From assembly GCA_031763025.1 (NCBI GenBank), contig JASSKH010000002.1, positions 18,326,468 to 18,390,467 of the forward strand: a stretch of DNA of 64,000 nt. Direction: 5' to 3'. This stretch comes from Macrocystis pyrifera (Eukaryota; Sar; Phaeophyceae; Laminariales; Laminariaceae). Shown piece by piece: positions 22,368 to 34,706 of this stretch (position 1 is the stretch's first letter; each line of letters begins with the position of its first letter). A model generated the notes under the pieces. That model had not been told where the DNA came from. It saw nothing but the letters and a program-made list of their open reading frames with translations, and did no database searches. The position numbers and the translations under genes were made by a program.

Positions 22368-22692
22368 TTTTTCTTTTTTTTTCTTTTTTTCATCATCACT
22401 TCTACTTTCCAGCCACTCGTAGGAGGTTTTACCCTCGACGATCTTCTGGACAAGCCGTGGTCACAGGTGTCTTCCCTTCTCCCCCCGGTACGTGCCTTTA
22501 GTTTTTATCGCGCATAGGGTTCAGCATTCCCACTGCTCGTCGATTTTCATCGAATGCAGCTAACTCACGCTCTCGCGCTTTCCGCTAATCAATCCCTTTT
22601 ATGCAAGAAAAAGCCCCTACGAGCATGCACTCGGTGAGACTTGAACCCACGAAATTGATCTTGATAGGCACGCGGACCACCTACCAAGCCAC
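22368..22692 (-). mobile_element. tRNA-derived SINE, minus orientation, D1 only
   Basis: Read on the minus strand, the insert begins with GTGGCTTGGTAGGTGG, resembling the Pol III A box and tRNA D arm. About 30 nt later it has GGTTCAAGTCT (22,637-22,647), a B-box/T-arm sequence; GTGGG and CTCAC can pair around the 7-nt loop TTCAAGT. The body is about 240 bp and the element ends in an A-rich tail (poly-T on the plus strand, 22,366-22,390). D2 and D3 read straight through as GTACTACTCTACAGCGG. Flanking CTCT (22,364-22,367 and 22,693-22,696) may be a short target duplication. Confidence 0.8.
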
Positions 22693-22779
22693 CTCTACAG
22701 CGGCACAACAGCAGTACGTAATCGCTTGCTATACGACGGCAGCAGCAGCAGCAGCAGAAGCAGCAAGTACGATATTTCC

Positions 22780-23057
22780 TTGACGATACAGGAATGTGTA
22801 GACACACAAGTGTAGTACAGTACACACACAACTCACGTGCAGCATGATGTACGGCAACAACGCAGCAGCGCCACAAAAAAAAAAATCATTGATGATACAG
22901 AAATATGTACACACGCACAAGTTTAAGTGTAATAGACACACAAATCATGTCCAGCATGATGTACGGCAACAACGCAGCAGCGCCACAAAACGACCAGGAA
23001 ACACAATTATCCGAGTACATACAAACATTCAATGAATATTGCGGCAGCACTAAAAGC

Positions 23058-23096
<39 letters not shown>

Positions 23097-24160
23097 GCAA
23101 CGGATCGCCACAGCGTTGGCAGCAGCAGCATAGCAACGATATGAAAAGAAGGGAGAAAAAAAGTATGTACCCCGAGGCCGTCCGAAAAGTATTTTTGGTA
23201 CCTCACTATAGACCCACCTCCGCATGCTGTACGGCAACAACGCAGCAGCAGCAGCATAGCAACAATACGAAATACGAGAAAAAGAAGTACGTACGCAAAA
23301 TGCAGGAGCAAAACGACCAAAATATTTTTTTTACGCATCAAAAAAAACATTTGGGTACAAAAAACGGCCAATAAAAACAGTAATCCGCGTTGGCAGCATC
23401 AGCATAGCAACGATACGAAAATACGGAAGAAAAAAAGTATGTACCCTGGTATGCCGCAATCGCAAAACCTACGGAATTTCATTGACGATACCGAAATATG
23501 TACATACACAAGTGCAGCATGATGTACGGCAACAACGCAGCAGCACCACAGCAGCAGCAAAGCAACGATATATATGAAAATAACCAAGCCAAAAACGAGA
23601 AATTGAAGTACGTACGCAAAATGCAGGAGCAAAACGACAAAAATATTTTTTCACGTATCAAAAGGAACCATTTGGGTACAAAAACGACCAAGAAAAACAG
23701 TAGTCCGAGTACATACGAACGTTCAGTGGATATTGCGGCAGCATTAGCAGCAGCAGCAGCAGCAGAAGCAGCTACAGCATTAGCAGCAGCAGAAGCTGCA
23801 ACGAATCGCCGCAGCGTTGGCAGCAGCAGCAGCAGCATAGCCACGATATGATAATAAGGAAGAAAAAAAGCATGTACCCTGGTATACCGCCATCGCAAAA
23901 CCTACGGAATTGACGATCCGAAAATATGCACGCTTCCAGCATGATGCACGGCAACAACGCAGCAGCACTACATACGGCAGCAGCAAGTGCACAGGAGCAG
24001 CAGGTGCACAGCACGGCAACAACGCAGCAGCACTACATACAGCAGCGAGTGCACAGGAGAAGCAGGTGCACAGCAGCAGAAGCACTCAAGGCGTGGCGCT
24101 GACAGCAGCAGCAGCAGCAGCGGCAGCCGAAAACGAGCAAAATCACCAAAACATGTAAAC
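22780..24160 (+). repeat. CAG-rich modular repeat region of D1
   Basis: (GCA)n runs, such as 23,064-23,097, are embedded in recurring cassettes. One is TTGACGATACxGAAATATGT, then an ACACAAG word, then CAGCATGATGTACGGCAACA, then ACGCAGCAGC. Cassettes start near 22,782, 22,889, 23,482 and 23,909. Poly-Ala, poly-Cys or poly-Leu frames seen here on either strand are artefacts of the repeats. Confidence 0.85.
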
Positions 24161-24389
24161 ACAGAAATCGTGAGCTTCACGTCCCGCAAACAGTTGTGCA
24201 TGTGCGCGTTCGCGTGCACTGTGTGTAAGAGGAGCCGACCCAACACACGAAGGGGAAAGAACGAGCATGGATGAGTACAAAAAAAAAAAAAAACGATTTG
24301 ACGTAGGTTTGTATGCAAAAAGGCAATTGAAAACCCCCAAAAAACGTACTGGCAACATACAGCATGCACAATAGACATAAGACACTCAC

Positions 24390-24776
24390 CACTGTCAGCA
24401 GTCTCGAGGGAGTACGCGACAGTCCCTTCCTTGATCGGGCGAGCACAGAACTCGCAGTCGGTTGCCCTGTCAGGATGATCCCGCCACCACGCACGTGAGA
24501 TCCTTGCAGGTGGCGAAGGCCACGTTTTTGCCACCAGGCGCGGAGTTCTTGACCAAGTAGATAGTGCTGGTCCGTGCACTGGTCGCAAACAACAGCCGGC
24601 ACCAGGTCGGTCTTTGTCGTTGCCGCTCTCTTGCCAGAGGGCGAGGACCACGCGCCTCTCGACGAGGGGGAGGTGAGCTTAGGGGGCGTGGAGAAGGGAG
24701 AGGCGGGGGTTGCAGCACCAGCAGGTTCGCCACCGACAGCAGCAGACTGCTGCAGCTTGGCCGCCGACAGCTGCAC
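24390..24776 (-). pseudogene. D1 5' part of zinc-finger-like gene, with splice donor
   Basis: The minus frame from 24,776 (a GTG; no ATG seen nearby) reads a Ser/Pro/Ala-rich region (TPPKLTSPSSRGAWSSPSGK), then VVCDQCTDQH. A 7-bp insertion (AGATAGT, plus strand) then shifts the frame relative to D2 and D3. Downstream in another frame is TDCEFCARPIKEGT, ending at a consensus donor GTGAGT (plus-strand ACTCAC, 24,384-24,389). The cysteine spacings suggest a zinc-binding domain. Confidence 0.4.
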
Positions 24777-24872
24777 CTATCTATGCCGTTCGTCGAAGGC
24801 GAGACGCCTCTTTTAGGCGCCGTGCGAAGAGCTGTCTATTGGTTGGCAGTTTGCGGAAGAAGAAAGAAGAAA

Positions 24873-25066
24873 AAGGTTGTTTGGCTGTTCGGCTGTTTCG
24901 AAGAAGGATGAAAGATTGTTTGGCTGTTCGGCTGTTTCAAAGAAGAAGTTTGGCTGTTTGGCGAAGAAAAAAGAAGAAAGGTTGTTTGGCTGTTCGGCTG
25001 TTTCAAAGAACAAAGAAGGAAGAAAGGTTGTTTGGCTGTTCGGCTGTTTCAAAGAAGAAGGGCTGC
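24873..25066 (+). repeat. 40-bp tandem repeat, about five units (D1)
   Basis: The unit is GGTTGTTTGGCTGTTCGGCT followed by GTTTCAAAGAAGAA. Both strands stay open (plus: RLFGCSAVSKK; minus: FFETAEQPNNL). D2 (53,446-53,555) and D3 (58,115-58,225) have about three units. Confidence 0.9.
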
Positions 25067-25152
25067 TTACGAAGAGCTGTCTATCAGTCGGTCTGTCTGC
25101 CAAGAGCTAGCAAGTGACAACGACCTCCAAAATCGTAATTATAGTTGTATCT

Positions 25153-28100
25153 ATATTTTATTTTTTTTTTCAACACCGAGACGAAGAGTCATTAAATAGT
25201 GGGAAATACGTCACAGCTGTCAGAGCAATTGCGTTTCACTCGCGCCTGGAGCGATATATATATATACTGTCTGCAAGCTGAACTCGTCACCGCCCCAAAG
25301 CGCCCGCTATGTCGTGAACAAAAAGGAAAAACGTAATGTAGTATATACTACGACAATCGACATGGCCGTAACACCGTGTAACGCACGGCAGCTACCTCGT
25401 CAACATCCAGTAAAAGGTCGTCGAAACGGTCGCGTGTTGCATGGATACACCAGACGATGAAAAGGGCCCATGATTAATTCGCCAATTAATGATTTCTTCG
25501 AATGCACACACAAGTCTTACATAAAACGGCCATCTGAACCACGTGAGCGGGTAGCAAGCGCTTTCCACAGCAGTACAAGCGCAATATCAGATCGCGGTCA
25601 GTGTCTGATGCATTCCTATCAAAACAGGGGTGGGCCGCTTGCGGCTCGCAACGCATCGAGCTAATAAAGGAGGATAGGTCTACGTTCGACAGTACTTGTT
25701 CGGTGCACAACGTTGGATGATAGTTCCAAAATAGAAGCGACGTTGACAAAGCAGCACCAGTGCTCACCGTTGTTATTTCATTGTTAGACAAACTCTTTCC
25801 TATGGGAAAACATGTTTGGGCTGCTGGAACTGCGTTGTCAAGGCGAAAAAAAAAAAAAAACGACTTTTACTCCGGGTAGCTGTCAAAGACACAGGTAGAC
25901 TACGCAGAATGCTCCCGACAGGTTTTCTAGAGCTTGGTCTGGTATTTTCGGGTTTCTCCGGGGTCGTAGTTTGACTGTTTGTTCATGTTGCCAGTTCCTT
26001 GGACATTGTGCTTTTTCGGAAAATATTAACAAAAAAACTCCAAGATTGTTTGCCTTAGTTCTGACGAACGAGGCCCTCAAACTCATTTATTGAAATAAAA
26101 AAGATAATAAACTCGGGACCCTAGACAAACGGAGAGGTGCTTCAGAATGCACTCGGAATTCTACCGGGTAGATCGCGAGGAGGATATACACGGTGTATGT
26201 ACTCCTCGAGATGTACTCGGTACATTTCCGAGTGCGTTCTGGAGCACTTCTCTGTTTTTCCCAGGTTCTAGATACACTTGTGGCGTAACCAATCGGTTTT
26301 TTCCGGAGGGTTTTGTTTGTCAGAACTGGGGCATTATCTCATGGAGGTTTGTCGGTTTGTGGTCAAACCTCATTCCAGCAAGCTCCCAGAAATTCGCAGG
26401 GAGAATCCTGAGGAGTCTACTGGTTTATTGGACTGTTCCGTCGAGAAAAAACGCGTATTTTCGGCCCAAACAATCAGTCCCTGTGGCCCCAAACATTAGC
26501 AATTGGTCTTAGGCTTAGGGTAAGGCTAAGTCGTTTAGAGACAGTTGTACGTAGGCGGATTTTATATTCCGAGGCTCCGCATTTTCTCTCAACAATCTTC
26601 TGGTTTTTTCCTTGCCGACCAAGATTACATCTGCAAGCTTTAGTTGAACAGAGACAGATGTCCCATCGGTTGGGCGAACATGGGGCAAGTGACGTGGGAA
26701 CGCGCCGCTTCGAGCTTTGCTTGCAATCTTGAGAAGATCCGGGCCCGTTCGATGATCTTGCGCTTGAAGTCAACAAGCTATGGATGCATCATCCCTTGTA
26801 CGGTGTCACGCAAACTGGCGGCCATGTTGATTTCAATAGCACGGCATTTTGTGGATGCAGATGATGAGAGCAGCGACGATTTGAAAACGGAAACATCGTA
26901 CTATAAATATCTGTTTTTGAACGAGAACTAGCGATGTTATGCTTGATAATTTCCTGTTAGCTGGGAGCGGTCGATTGTGCCTGGGCGGCTGCTCTTGATA
27001 GCGTCCTCCGGGAAAGTGACGGGTGCATCTTAGAGATTGGGCGGGTAGCTCTTTTACCGCTGATTAAGGTGCTGACTCCAATTTAATACACGTACAAGTA
27101 TAATACAGTCATCGGCAGTATCGAAGGGCTTTAGAACAGACCGGAATATATATACCCACACTTAGCTATTCCGCCAGTCCACTCTTTCAAGGATTCCGAG
27201 TTGGAGAGAGAGGGTAATCCTCGATTTCTGGTAGTGCCTACTGCAATTTGACATCAATGAATCCATCATCGCGCGCTCGCGGTAACTCTAAACGAGCAAA
27301 GCCCGTCGATCTTCAGGTTAGATAAACTAGAAGCACTATCAACAAGGTTAGCGAAGCGATGAACTGCTGGTGGTACAGCGTCAGACGCAACTCGTGACAG
27401 ACGAATGGCACACGCTCAAAGCCCGAAAGTATGTTGTATCTATTTTGAACAATCATTGTAAAACCTGATCGGCATACATTCATACATTGTTTGTCATCAG
27501 CACCACAAACGTCTACTGTATCCTATATAGAAACCTGCTCAACGGCCGTGCGACCATTCTTAGCAGACGTCACTATCGGGCTGAACAGATATAAAGGTGA
27601 GGAAAGCATTGGTCATCAGCCGAGGTGACTTTTAAAGGTTTGGACTTTGCAAAAGCCGTGTTTGCCCGAACGAAGGCCCTGTCAGTCATGACACCCCGGT
27701 TACCAGTCCAACGTGATTTAATAACTTACTTCAAATTGTTTAGAAAGTAGCATTGTCTAATACTACAGATCAGACAGTTCAAATCTTGCCTGTTTTGCCC
27801 ATCGTAGACAGAGGTTTCGGACGACAGCACTCCTTGACTTCTCCATCAGTTGACCGACATGATTAGGAACGACAACATTCCTTGGTTTCTCCAACCTTAA
27901 GCGTCTTGAGCAGAACGTCCACATGATGGTGTAACCGCTGACACGAAGACAAAAGTAACAGCGGAGTTCAATAAAGTCGATCCTGAGTGTAGCCAGTTTC
28001 GTCTTCCACCCCACGAACGCAGATGCTTGTTTCTTCGGCCGTGATTTCTTTCATATCGAAACCCTCGAAACGATGTCATGTAGATTCGTACTCGCGTGCA

Positions 28101-29400
28101 TGTAATGCGAAAGCGGAGGCGTTCGAGGTCCGCTGTGTAGCGCGCGGTCGGACGGTGCGAGCCCCTCACCCCGTGGGCCAAACGGTACTGCCCTAGAGCT
28201 CCACGGCACAGCGCTGGGTGTGGGTGACGTCTACTTGTCATTGGTTGAGACATAGGGCAGACCGGTCTGAGGTGAAGAGGGAAGCCTAAGTGAAGTGGCA
28301 AATAGGGGAAGGGGGCGGAGACGGGGGGCCACGCGTGCATGGGTCGAAAGTGCTTGTACTACGCTGTGAAACTTTGAAAAACAAATTTTGGAAATATATC
28401 TAGGAAGCGGAGTGATCGAACTTTTCGGAACTGAAGATGGAAGATCCACGAGGACCCACCGGGACAGATGGACCGATCAAATTCCGAGTTTTCGCTACGG
28501 GGAAAAGGTTGGTCTAGTTTTTAATCGATGAAAATTGTTGCTCATGTGTTTCGTTGTACCTGTAGAGACGTCTGGCCCAAGGCCCCCCCGGTACAATGGG
28601 ATACCCCCGTTAACCTCTTTACAACTGCACTCCCATGGCGGAGACGAGACACTTGGAATTAGCGTCAAAATTAGGCACCTGTACAGTGCAGTTCCATTAC
28701 GGGGGACCATATTAAATAGGACTTATAGTACACACAATACCCCATATATTTACCTATTATACTAGAAATATTTAGTCCTATTTACTATGATCCCGTGTGA
28801 CCGAATGATTAAGACCATCCAGTCTGAGACTTTCCGGGACATAAAAAGTGCAGGCGAAATACGTAGCCTTGACACGAAAAAAGAAATATGGACGACGTAT
28901 ACCTCGAGTGACAATGGTTGTTGTCCAAGGCGAACAGTTCAAGACAAAGTAACGATAATAAATCGTCCACAGCGTTGTCACCTGGTGGTCCTAAAGTGGG
29001 TATACCGCTGCAACATGTCAATGGACACATTGCATTGTGGTTCAAGCTGTGCGTTTAGTGTATCACGTGCGGCTCTATATGATCATATATATTTATACGA
29101 GGTTTCCCTCCGGGATGTGGTTGGCGCGAAATTCCGGGGGCGTCGGAAGGCGAAAAGGGAGTCACAGGTTACACCCGTATAGTTGCCCTTGGCGGAAACG
29201 AGAGCCATGGGTTGGCGTGTTGCTCGAAGGAAAGAGTAATAACTATTAAGAGTAGTCGGCAGGAACTAAGTACTACAGTCTCTGTGGTTGATACTACACT
29301 ACTACATGCACGCGGTAGCATGGGTTGAGTACTACAATAGATACCGTCACTTTACACCACCACCACTGCTGCGCAGATTACAAGGTACAAGTAGAATACA
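25153..29400. other. Low-repeat spacer, no identified gene
   Basis: Short ORFs only; the longest are 26,147-26,512 plus (121 codons), 26,644-26,931 plus and 28,787-29,182 plus. None has a recognisable domain. The minus strand at about 26,830-26,640 gives a protein-like stretch containing IIERARIFSRLQAKLEAARS, but it is bounded by stops within about 60 codons. There is a poly-A run at 25,845-25,860. The only mobile element seen is the fold-back at 28,699. Confidence 0.5.
28699..28795. mobile_element. 97-bp fold-back element (family G), single-copy spacer copy
   Basis: The left end ACGGGGGACCATATTAAATA and the reverse complement of the right end (ACGGGATCATAGTAAATAGG) match over most of 24 bp. 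The interior has CCCATATATTTACC. It lies outside the duplicated blocks, so this family is mobile and not just part of A/B. Confidence 0.8.
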
Positions 29401-29403
29401 CTT

Positions 29404-29660
29404 TTGAAACTACTGCTACCCCTTACTACTACTACTACTACTACTACTATTCATACTACTACTAGTACTACAGCTACTGCTAGTACTAATACTATTACTA
29501 CTAATACAATTACTACTACTACCACTACTACTACCACTACTACTACTAGTACTGCTACTACTACCACAACTACTACTACTAGTATAACTGCAGCTACTAC
29601 TACTAGCACTGCTACTAGTACTGCTACTACCACTCCAGCTATCACTACCACTGTAACTCT

Positions 29661-29703
<43 letters not shown>

Positions 29704-30133
29704 GCTTTTACTACTGCTACTGGTACAGCTACTTCTACTGCCGCTGCTACTACTAATGTTACTACTGCTACTGCTACTGCTACTGCTACTACTAATATTG
29801 CTACTACTGCTTGTACTGCTTTCTCTTCAACTACTCCTACTACTGCTAATACTGCTACTAATACCGCTACTGTTTGACCGACTTCAACTATGAACCCCCA
29901 CTATAACTACTACTACCACTACTACTACTACTACTGCTACTACAACTACTACTACCACTACTAGTACAGCTGCTGCCAGTACCTATACTACCACTACTAC
30001 TACAGCTACTACTACTTCTATTACAACTGCTTCTACTCCTAGTACAGCTACTGCCAGTACTAATACTACCACTCTTACTACTACAACTCCTACTCCTACT
30101 CCTACTACTATTACTGCTACTGCCACTACTACG

Positions 30134-30176
<43 letters not shown>

Positions 30177-30194
30177 CTACTACTACTACTACTC

Positions 30195-30240
<46 letters not shown>

Positions 30241-30405
30241 CACTGCTACTACTTCTACTACAACTGCTACTACTACTAGCACAGCTACTGCCAGTACTAA
30301 TACTATCACTACTACTACAACTCCTACTCCTACTCCTACTACTATTGCTACTACTATTGCTACTACTATTCTACTGCTACTGCCACTGCTACTACTATTG
30401 CTACT
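29404..30405 (+). repeat. 1-kb imperfect (CTA)n / (ACT)n microsatellite
   Basis: Almost continuous ACT/TAC/CTA triplets with GCT, GTA and CCT variants, interrupted once near 29,875-29,905. Near-perfect runs occur around 29,660-29,702 and 30,130-30,240. A higher-order unit containing AGCTACTGCCAGTACTAATA and CAACTCCTACTCCTACTCCT is repeated near 30,045-30,110 and 30,285-30,350. The 157-codon poly-Thr frame inside it is a repeat artefact. Confidence 0.95.
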
Positions 30406-31204
30406 TCATACGCTCGCCGCTTAGTCGCTCGCGTTGCCTGTGTAGTGTTCTGTGTTGTACATCTTATGCTGCATATGAGTAAGTCCTTGCTTTTGGTGGG
30501 GGGCGCCTGTTCGTTTGGATGGTTCCAGCAGCGACATTTACAAGTTGTAGAGGGTTGCGTATTTCTTTGCTGGCGTCATTATAAATAATGCCGTGTGTTC
30601 ATGATAAGAGTTTGATTACTCCGTTCTCTGCTCCGAGCTACGAGCACGCTCCGCTCTCTCCTTCTTCCTCCGTCCTCTAATACAACGACTATACAGAAAC
30701 TCATCAGACCACTTGGTGCTCAGGGCATCCAGGCTTGGACTCTACGAACCGCACCATCATCCCGTAATCGACGTTGTGGGTGTCGTTCGATTGATAATGA
30801 CATACGTTTGTGTTCTAGTTTGGTTTTGCATGCCCGCCTGGTTTTTGTTCTCTTGCTTGTATTCGTTTTTTCCCAGAATGCAGTGGTTGCGTCGTACTAA
30901 ATAGTGCCGCTCACTATTTGACCTAGACGACCAGGGTACCGCTTGTTTGTTTGGTCGTTTTCTCAGCCGTCTGTCACAGGTTGTGGTCGAGTTGGATCTT
31001 TTGTGCGAGGTGAGTAACCTTTCCTCAGCACACGGGGAATGATCGTATCACGCAGTTTTTATGGTAAGGCACCCGAAAGGCATTTGGAAAGTACTCCGAT
31101 TTCTGCCGCCGGAAGCGTTAACTACCGGAAAATAAATTTACTCGTCGAAGCTGTCATCCACGTCCAAGTCCGCCTTACACGCGGTTCTCAGTGGGATGAA
31201 GGTC
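30406..31204. other. Spacer, no identified feature
   Basis: Mixed-composition sequence with one short plus ORF (30,713-30,904, hydrophobic C-terminus) and nothing recognisable. Confidence 0.5.
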
Positions 31205-31390
31205 ACCCTTCATGTGACTCTCCAGACACCTCTCCACGCGCTTAGCGCTTGGTCCAAACAATATCTTCCTGGTCGGTGAAAATCCGACATGGTTCGTACC
31301 GGCATTGTAGGGATGCGAGGGTCTATGGTCATACGACTGCGGCCATGCGTAGTATCGAGTACATCTCTCTATTCGAGTACACCCCCCCCC
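31205..31390 (+). repeat. Family E interspersed repeat, copy outside A/B
   Basis: It contains CGGCATTGTAGGGATGCGAG, then GGTCTATGGTCATACGACTG, and ends in GAGTACACCCCCCCCC. It shows that family E is dispersed beyond the A/B blocks. Confidence 0.7.
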
Positions 31391-31399
31391 CTCACCTCG

Positions 31400-31530
31400 C
31401 CTCCTTTATACCTCCCCTGGTTTGATCTTGACAAGCCGTGATCACAGGTGTCTCGCCTTTCTTCCTCCGCTGGGTACTCGGCTTTATTGCTATCGCACGA
31501 ACTGTCCGTTCAGCTTCCCCTCCCCAGTGC
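31400..31530 (-). mobile_element. Fragment related to the D1 SINE body
   Basis: ACAAGCCGTGATCACAGGTG (31,430 region), with flanking GATCTT upstream and a C/T-rich stretch plus CAGTGCTCG downstream, aligns with 22,440-22,540 of the SINE (ACAAGCCGTGGTCACAGGTG). A clear tRNA-like head was not found. It is probably a diverged or truncated copy. Confidence 0.55.
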
Positions 31531-31856
31531 TCGTAGTCTTTGTTACTCGGGTATTTTTTTAGCGCGATGCTTTGATTGCCGTTGGAACGAGTGAACCAGC
31601 CCCCTTTCGCCTCTCCCGACTGCACACTTGGTTTTTATTCATAGTTGGGCTATACATTGCTCTATCCGGCAATATCAAAAAGGTTTAGTTATAGTATCGG
31701 TATTCAAACCCAGGGGGTGAACAGAAAAAAAGAAAGAAAGAGAAAATATACCTCTTGCCGAACGCCATGTCGGAATTAAAAAGAAAACCATTATAGCTGG
31801 TTGGTATTTTTGTCGAGCAACTGTAAAAAATATAGTGAAATTAGCCGCCAGCTATA

Positions 31857-31956
31857 ACAGGGGAACATCGTAAATAAGACCTACGGTTCACACCAAAACC
31901 TATATATTTACTTTTTACTACTGACAACATTAAGTCCTGTTTGCCACGGTCCCCCG
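31857..31956. mobile_element. Fold-back element (family G), block B copy 1
   Basis: The counterpart of 45-147, with ends ACAGGGGAACATCG and CGGTCCCCCGC. Confidence 0.55.
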
Positions 31957-32160
31957 CTCTGTCCCACGTTTGTCTCTACAGTAGTATGATGGCAGGAGCT
32001 GGTCACTGGTGGTCGAGTCGAAACTCGGGGTTCGGGTCGCATAGGATCACCTATTGTAACCTGAATCTCCTCGAATCGACTCGACCCGGCCAGTCAGCTT
32101 TCTAATACCTCTTGTTTCGGCCCGATCCGACCCGCGAATTTTTGCAGGCCTGCTGGCCTG

Positions 32161-32180
32161 ACCCGACCCGCGGGTCGGGT
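32161..32180. repeat. Perfect 20-bp GC-rich palindrome (block B)
   Basis: ACCCGACCCGCGGGTCGGGT, identical to 351-370 despite flanking divergence. Confidence 0.8.
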
Positions 32181-32311
32181 CGGGTTGGGTCATGACGCGC
32201 GCACAGCCCTCATGACCCGTGAACACCTCTTCGTATGAATATCCAAACGGTTCTTATATGCCGCGACATATCAGTAGGTACTGTAGTATAGTTTGGGGCA
32301 GTGGTGCCTAT

Positions 32312-32414
32312 TACGGGGTACCATAGTAAACAGGACCTACTGTACACACATAAACCTATATATTTCCTTTTTAATGTCAACACTATTTGGTCCTATTCAC
32401 TATGGTCCCCCGTA
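32312..32414. mobile_element. Fold-back element (family G), block B copy 2
   Basis: The counterpart of 516-618, with ends TTACGGGGTACCATAGTAAA and CACTATGGTCCCCCGTA. The inverted match is better than in the A copy. Confidence 0.75.
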
Positions 32415-34698
32415 CTATCCAATCCGACTGCAGTAGGAGTTTGCCGATAAAGTTGAGCTGTCGACACCGCTTGTCGCGACTGGAGAATTGCGTTCATAAT
32501 CTGGAATGAATACGATGGCTTCCTCCAAAAATAGGGTCGTCATGTTGCTCCAGGCACACCACCGCTATGCGAGGGGGACCTCTGTTGTGTTTTGAGTGTC
32601 CTTGTTTACGGAATGCGTCTGTCTTTGGTAAGGGGGCCGCATTTCCCCTCCTTGAGACTTCCTCCAATAATAAGGCCTTCATGTTGCTCTAGGCGCACCA
32701 CCGCCTTGCGAGGGGAACCTCTACTGTGTTTGGGTGTCCTTGTTTCCGGAAGCCGTCTTATTTTGGTACGGGGTGCGCATTTCCCCTTCTCGAAAGACCA
32801 CAGCGCAGGAAGAGAGGGAGGGAGGGAAAAAGAAAGAGATGATAGGTCTACGTAGTGCACATCATGTCGCGTAAAAAACAAACATGGACCGTAGACGGTG
32901 GTGCAGTTGGTGTATATTTTGTGTTCTCCGCATATTTTTTGTTGCCAGATATGTACCGACTATCTATGTTAACCGAAGCAAGACAGCGGCGGCCGGCTGT
33001 TAAATTTATTTCAGTTACGGTGGTTGGTTATACTTGACCAGCCAGCTAACATCTGGCCACGAAACCAAGCGACAGCTCAGAGTTCTGCTTTTCAAGAAAA
33101 GTTTCTTGGAAATTGACTGGGGCAGTGCTTGTAGTAGAGGCGTGGTTCGTTTGTACCACGTACAAACGAGCGAGCAACTCTCAAGAACTTTGTAATAGAT
33201 GTGAGCGATTAATGCGTTTTGTGACGACGGGGATATGAGAGCACCCCCTCAACCACCCGCCTGGTCAATGGACTGACTCACCGAAATTTAAGCTGGACAA
33301 AGAGTCACATCTTGGAAGAGGTCTAAATATTTCGAGGCAGATCGATGTACATTAGATGCATTCCTGATGTCGAGATGATGTTCGTATCTCGACGTTGCCG
33401 GGTGGGACCCACAATGCTCTGCGCGATCTGCCTACATTAGCATATGTTTCCCGGGCTGGATTTGCCTTAGAAGGCAGATCCTGCACAATCTCTCGCCACG
33501 GCAGGCGAGGAACTACATCATCTACCGTAGACGGATCAGGTAGAGGATGACCTGTCCGAAATATCTGCAAAGCTTCAAGTAGCCAAATGGTTGAAAGCTC
33601 TACTATTACAGCAGCGTACAACTCTCAGACCCTAAAAAGGACCTGCGCTTATTAGATCTCTGAGGCCGGCTCACCTGTTGTTTAGGAGTTTGAGGAAGTG
33701 CCTTCAAGCAGTGGTGATCGGGTCACGCAAAACGTGGATCGATGCAGTGCGGTAGATGCAAGCAGCCACCGTGACCAATCAACGAAGCAACACAGACACG
33801 ATGCCGGGCACGACGGGCAAGGCAGGACCCAAGGGGCTGGGGGTCGTTAGGACAGGTATCACGGATCACTTGGCTATGACTTTCTTTCTTCACTTGGTGG
33901 TGTTGAGTAAACACCGGGTGGTCCCGGAACCTCGTTACTGGCTTTGTACCCGAAGGCGTTCCCACATGGCTCTGCCCCTAAAAGATCCGCCCAGAAGATG
34001 GTAACCAAAGCGTGCCCTCTGCCTATCGAATAGACCCGACGCGTGACACTGATCAGAACAGCTGTCTCTCGCCGTATTATCCTCCTCGAAGCACTGTCGG
34101 CGCTGCAAAACTACCGTGTAGCTGGCATGCGTCCCCTTGACAACCGTAAACGACGAATGGCAAATGCACTTTCCTCTCAGAGGAACTGACGAGCTCTATC
34201 CCTCCCTTGGTATGTGTACCATCAAGCGCGGCGTGGGTGGCACTCGGGACGGAAATTCCAGTAATTCTCTGAAACGACGGAGCTGCACACCATCAGCGGA
34301 GGCGTGATTGACCAGGTGACCCCCCCCCCCCCCGCCCCCCCCCTGGCTTTTTCTCTTTGTCTTCTGGTATAAAGCTAAACATGAACTCGTTTGGGTTTGG
34401 TGGTGGTTCTTGCCCGGCTATTGACCCAGTGGCTATTTCCTTTTTTCGTCGCTTTCAAAGTTTTCTTCATCTTCCCCATTTTTGCCCTGCGGCTGCGTAC
34501 CAACAGCTGCTACGAGGAACGAACGCCTGCTATGTTACCCTGCCTTCTCAGCTTGCAACATCCCCGGCATTTGGGGTCAACGAAAATCCGAAGGGGAACG
34601 TTGCGTATTATGCATCGGTACTCGTACCAGATATCTTGTAGTCGTTTCGAATGGGTTGATATCTGACAAAGCATAGAGGCGTGGTGCTTTCAGCGAAA

Positions 34699-34706
34699 CC
34701 CCATTG
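34699..34706 (+). other. Empty target site of the 323-bp MITE
   Basis: A single CCCCATTG between sequences that in block A flank the element (left GCGAAAC-type, right ACGGGTAACCGCCGCATGGT). Confidence 0.88.

Larger units (their letters stand above)
21541..25152 (-). repeat. D module, copy D1
   Basis: It starts at ACAAGGCTTTCCTTCGGAGT directly after a (TA)n tract and ends at AATCGTAATTATAGTTGTAT. It is homologous to D2 (49,572-53,624) and D3 (55,109-58,294). In plus order it contains the 3' part of a broken minus-strand gene, a G-run, CAG-rich modular repeats, the 5' part of the gene, and a 40-bp tandem repeat. It is unique among the three in carrying a SINE. It differs from D2 and D3 at many shared positions, so it is the outgroup copy. 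Confidence 0.92.

Noticed and set aside
24813..25103. Minus ORF with repeated ETAEQPNNL motif upstream of the zinc-finger-like part
   Set aside because: It is translated from the 40-bp tandem repeat. The plus strand gives an equally regular peptide, and unit number differs between copies, with frame loss in D2 and D3.
29404..29877. 157-codon plus-strand ORF of mostly threonine
   Set aside because: It is a direct translation of the (CTA)n microsatellite. Other frames are equally open.
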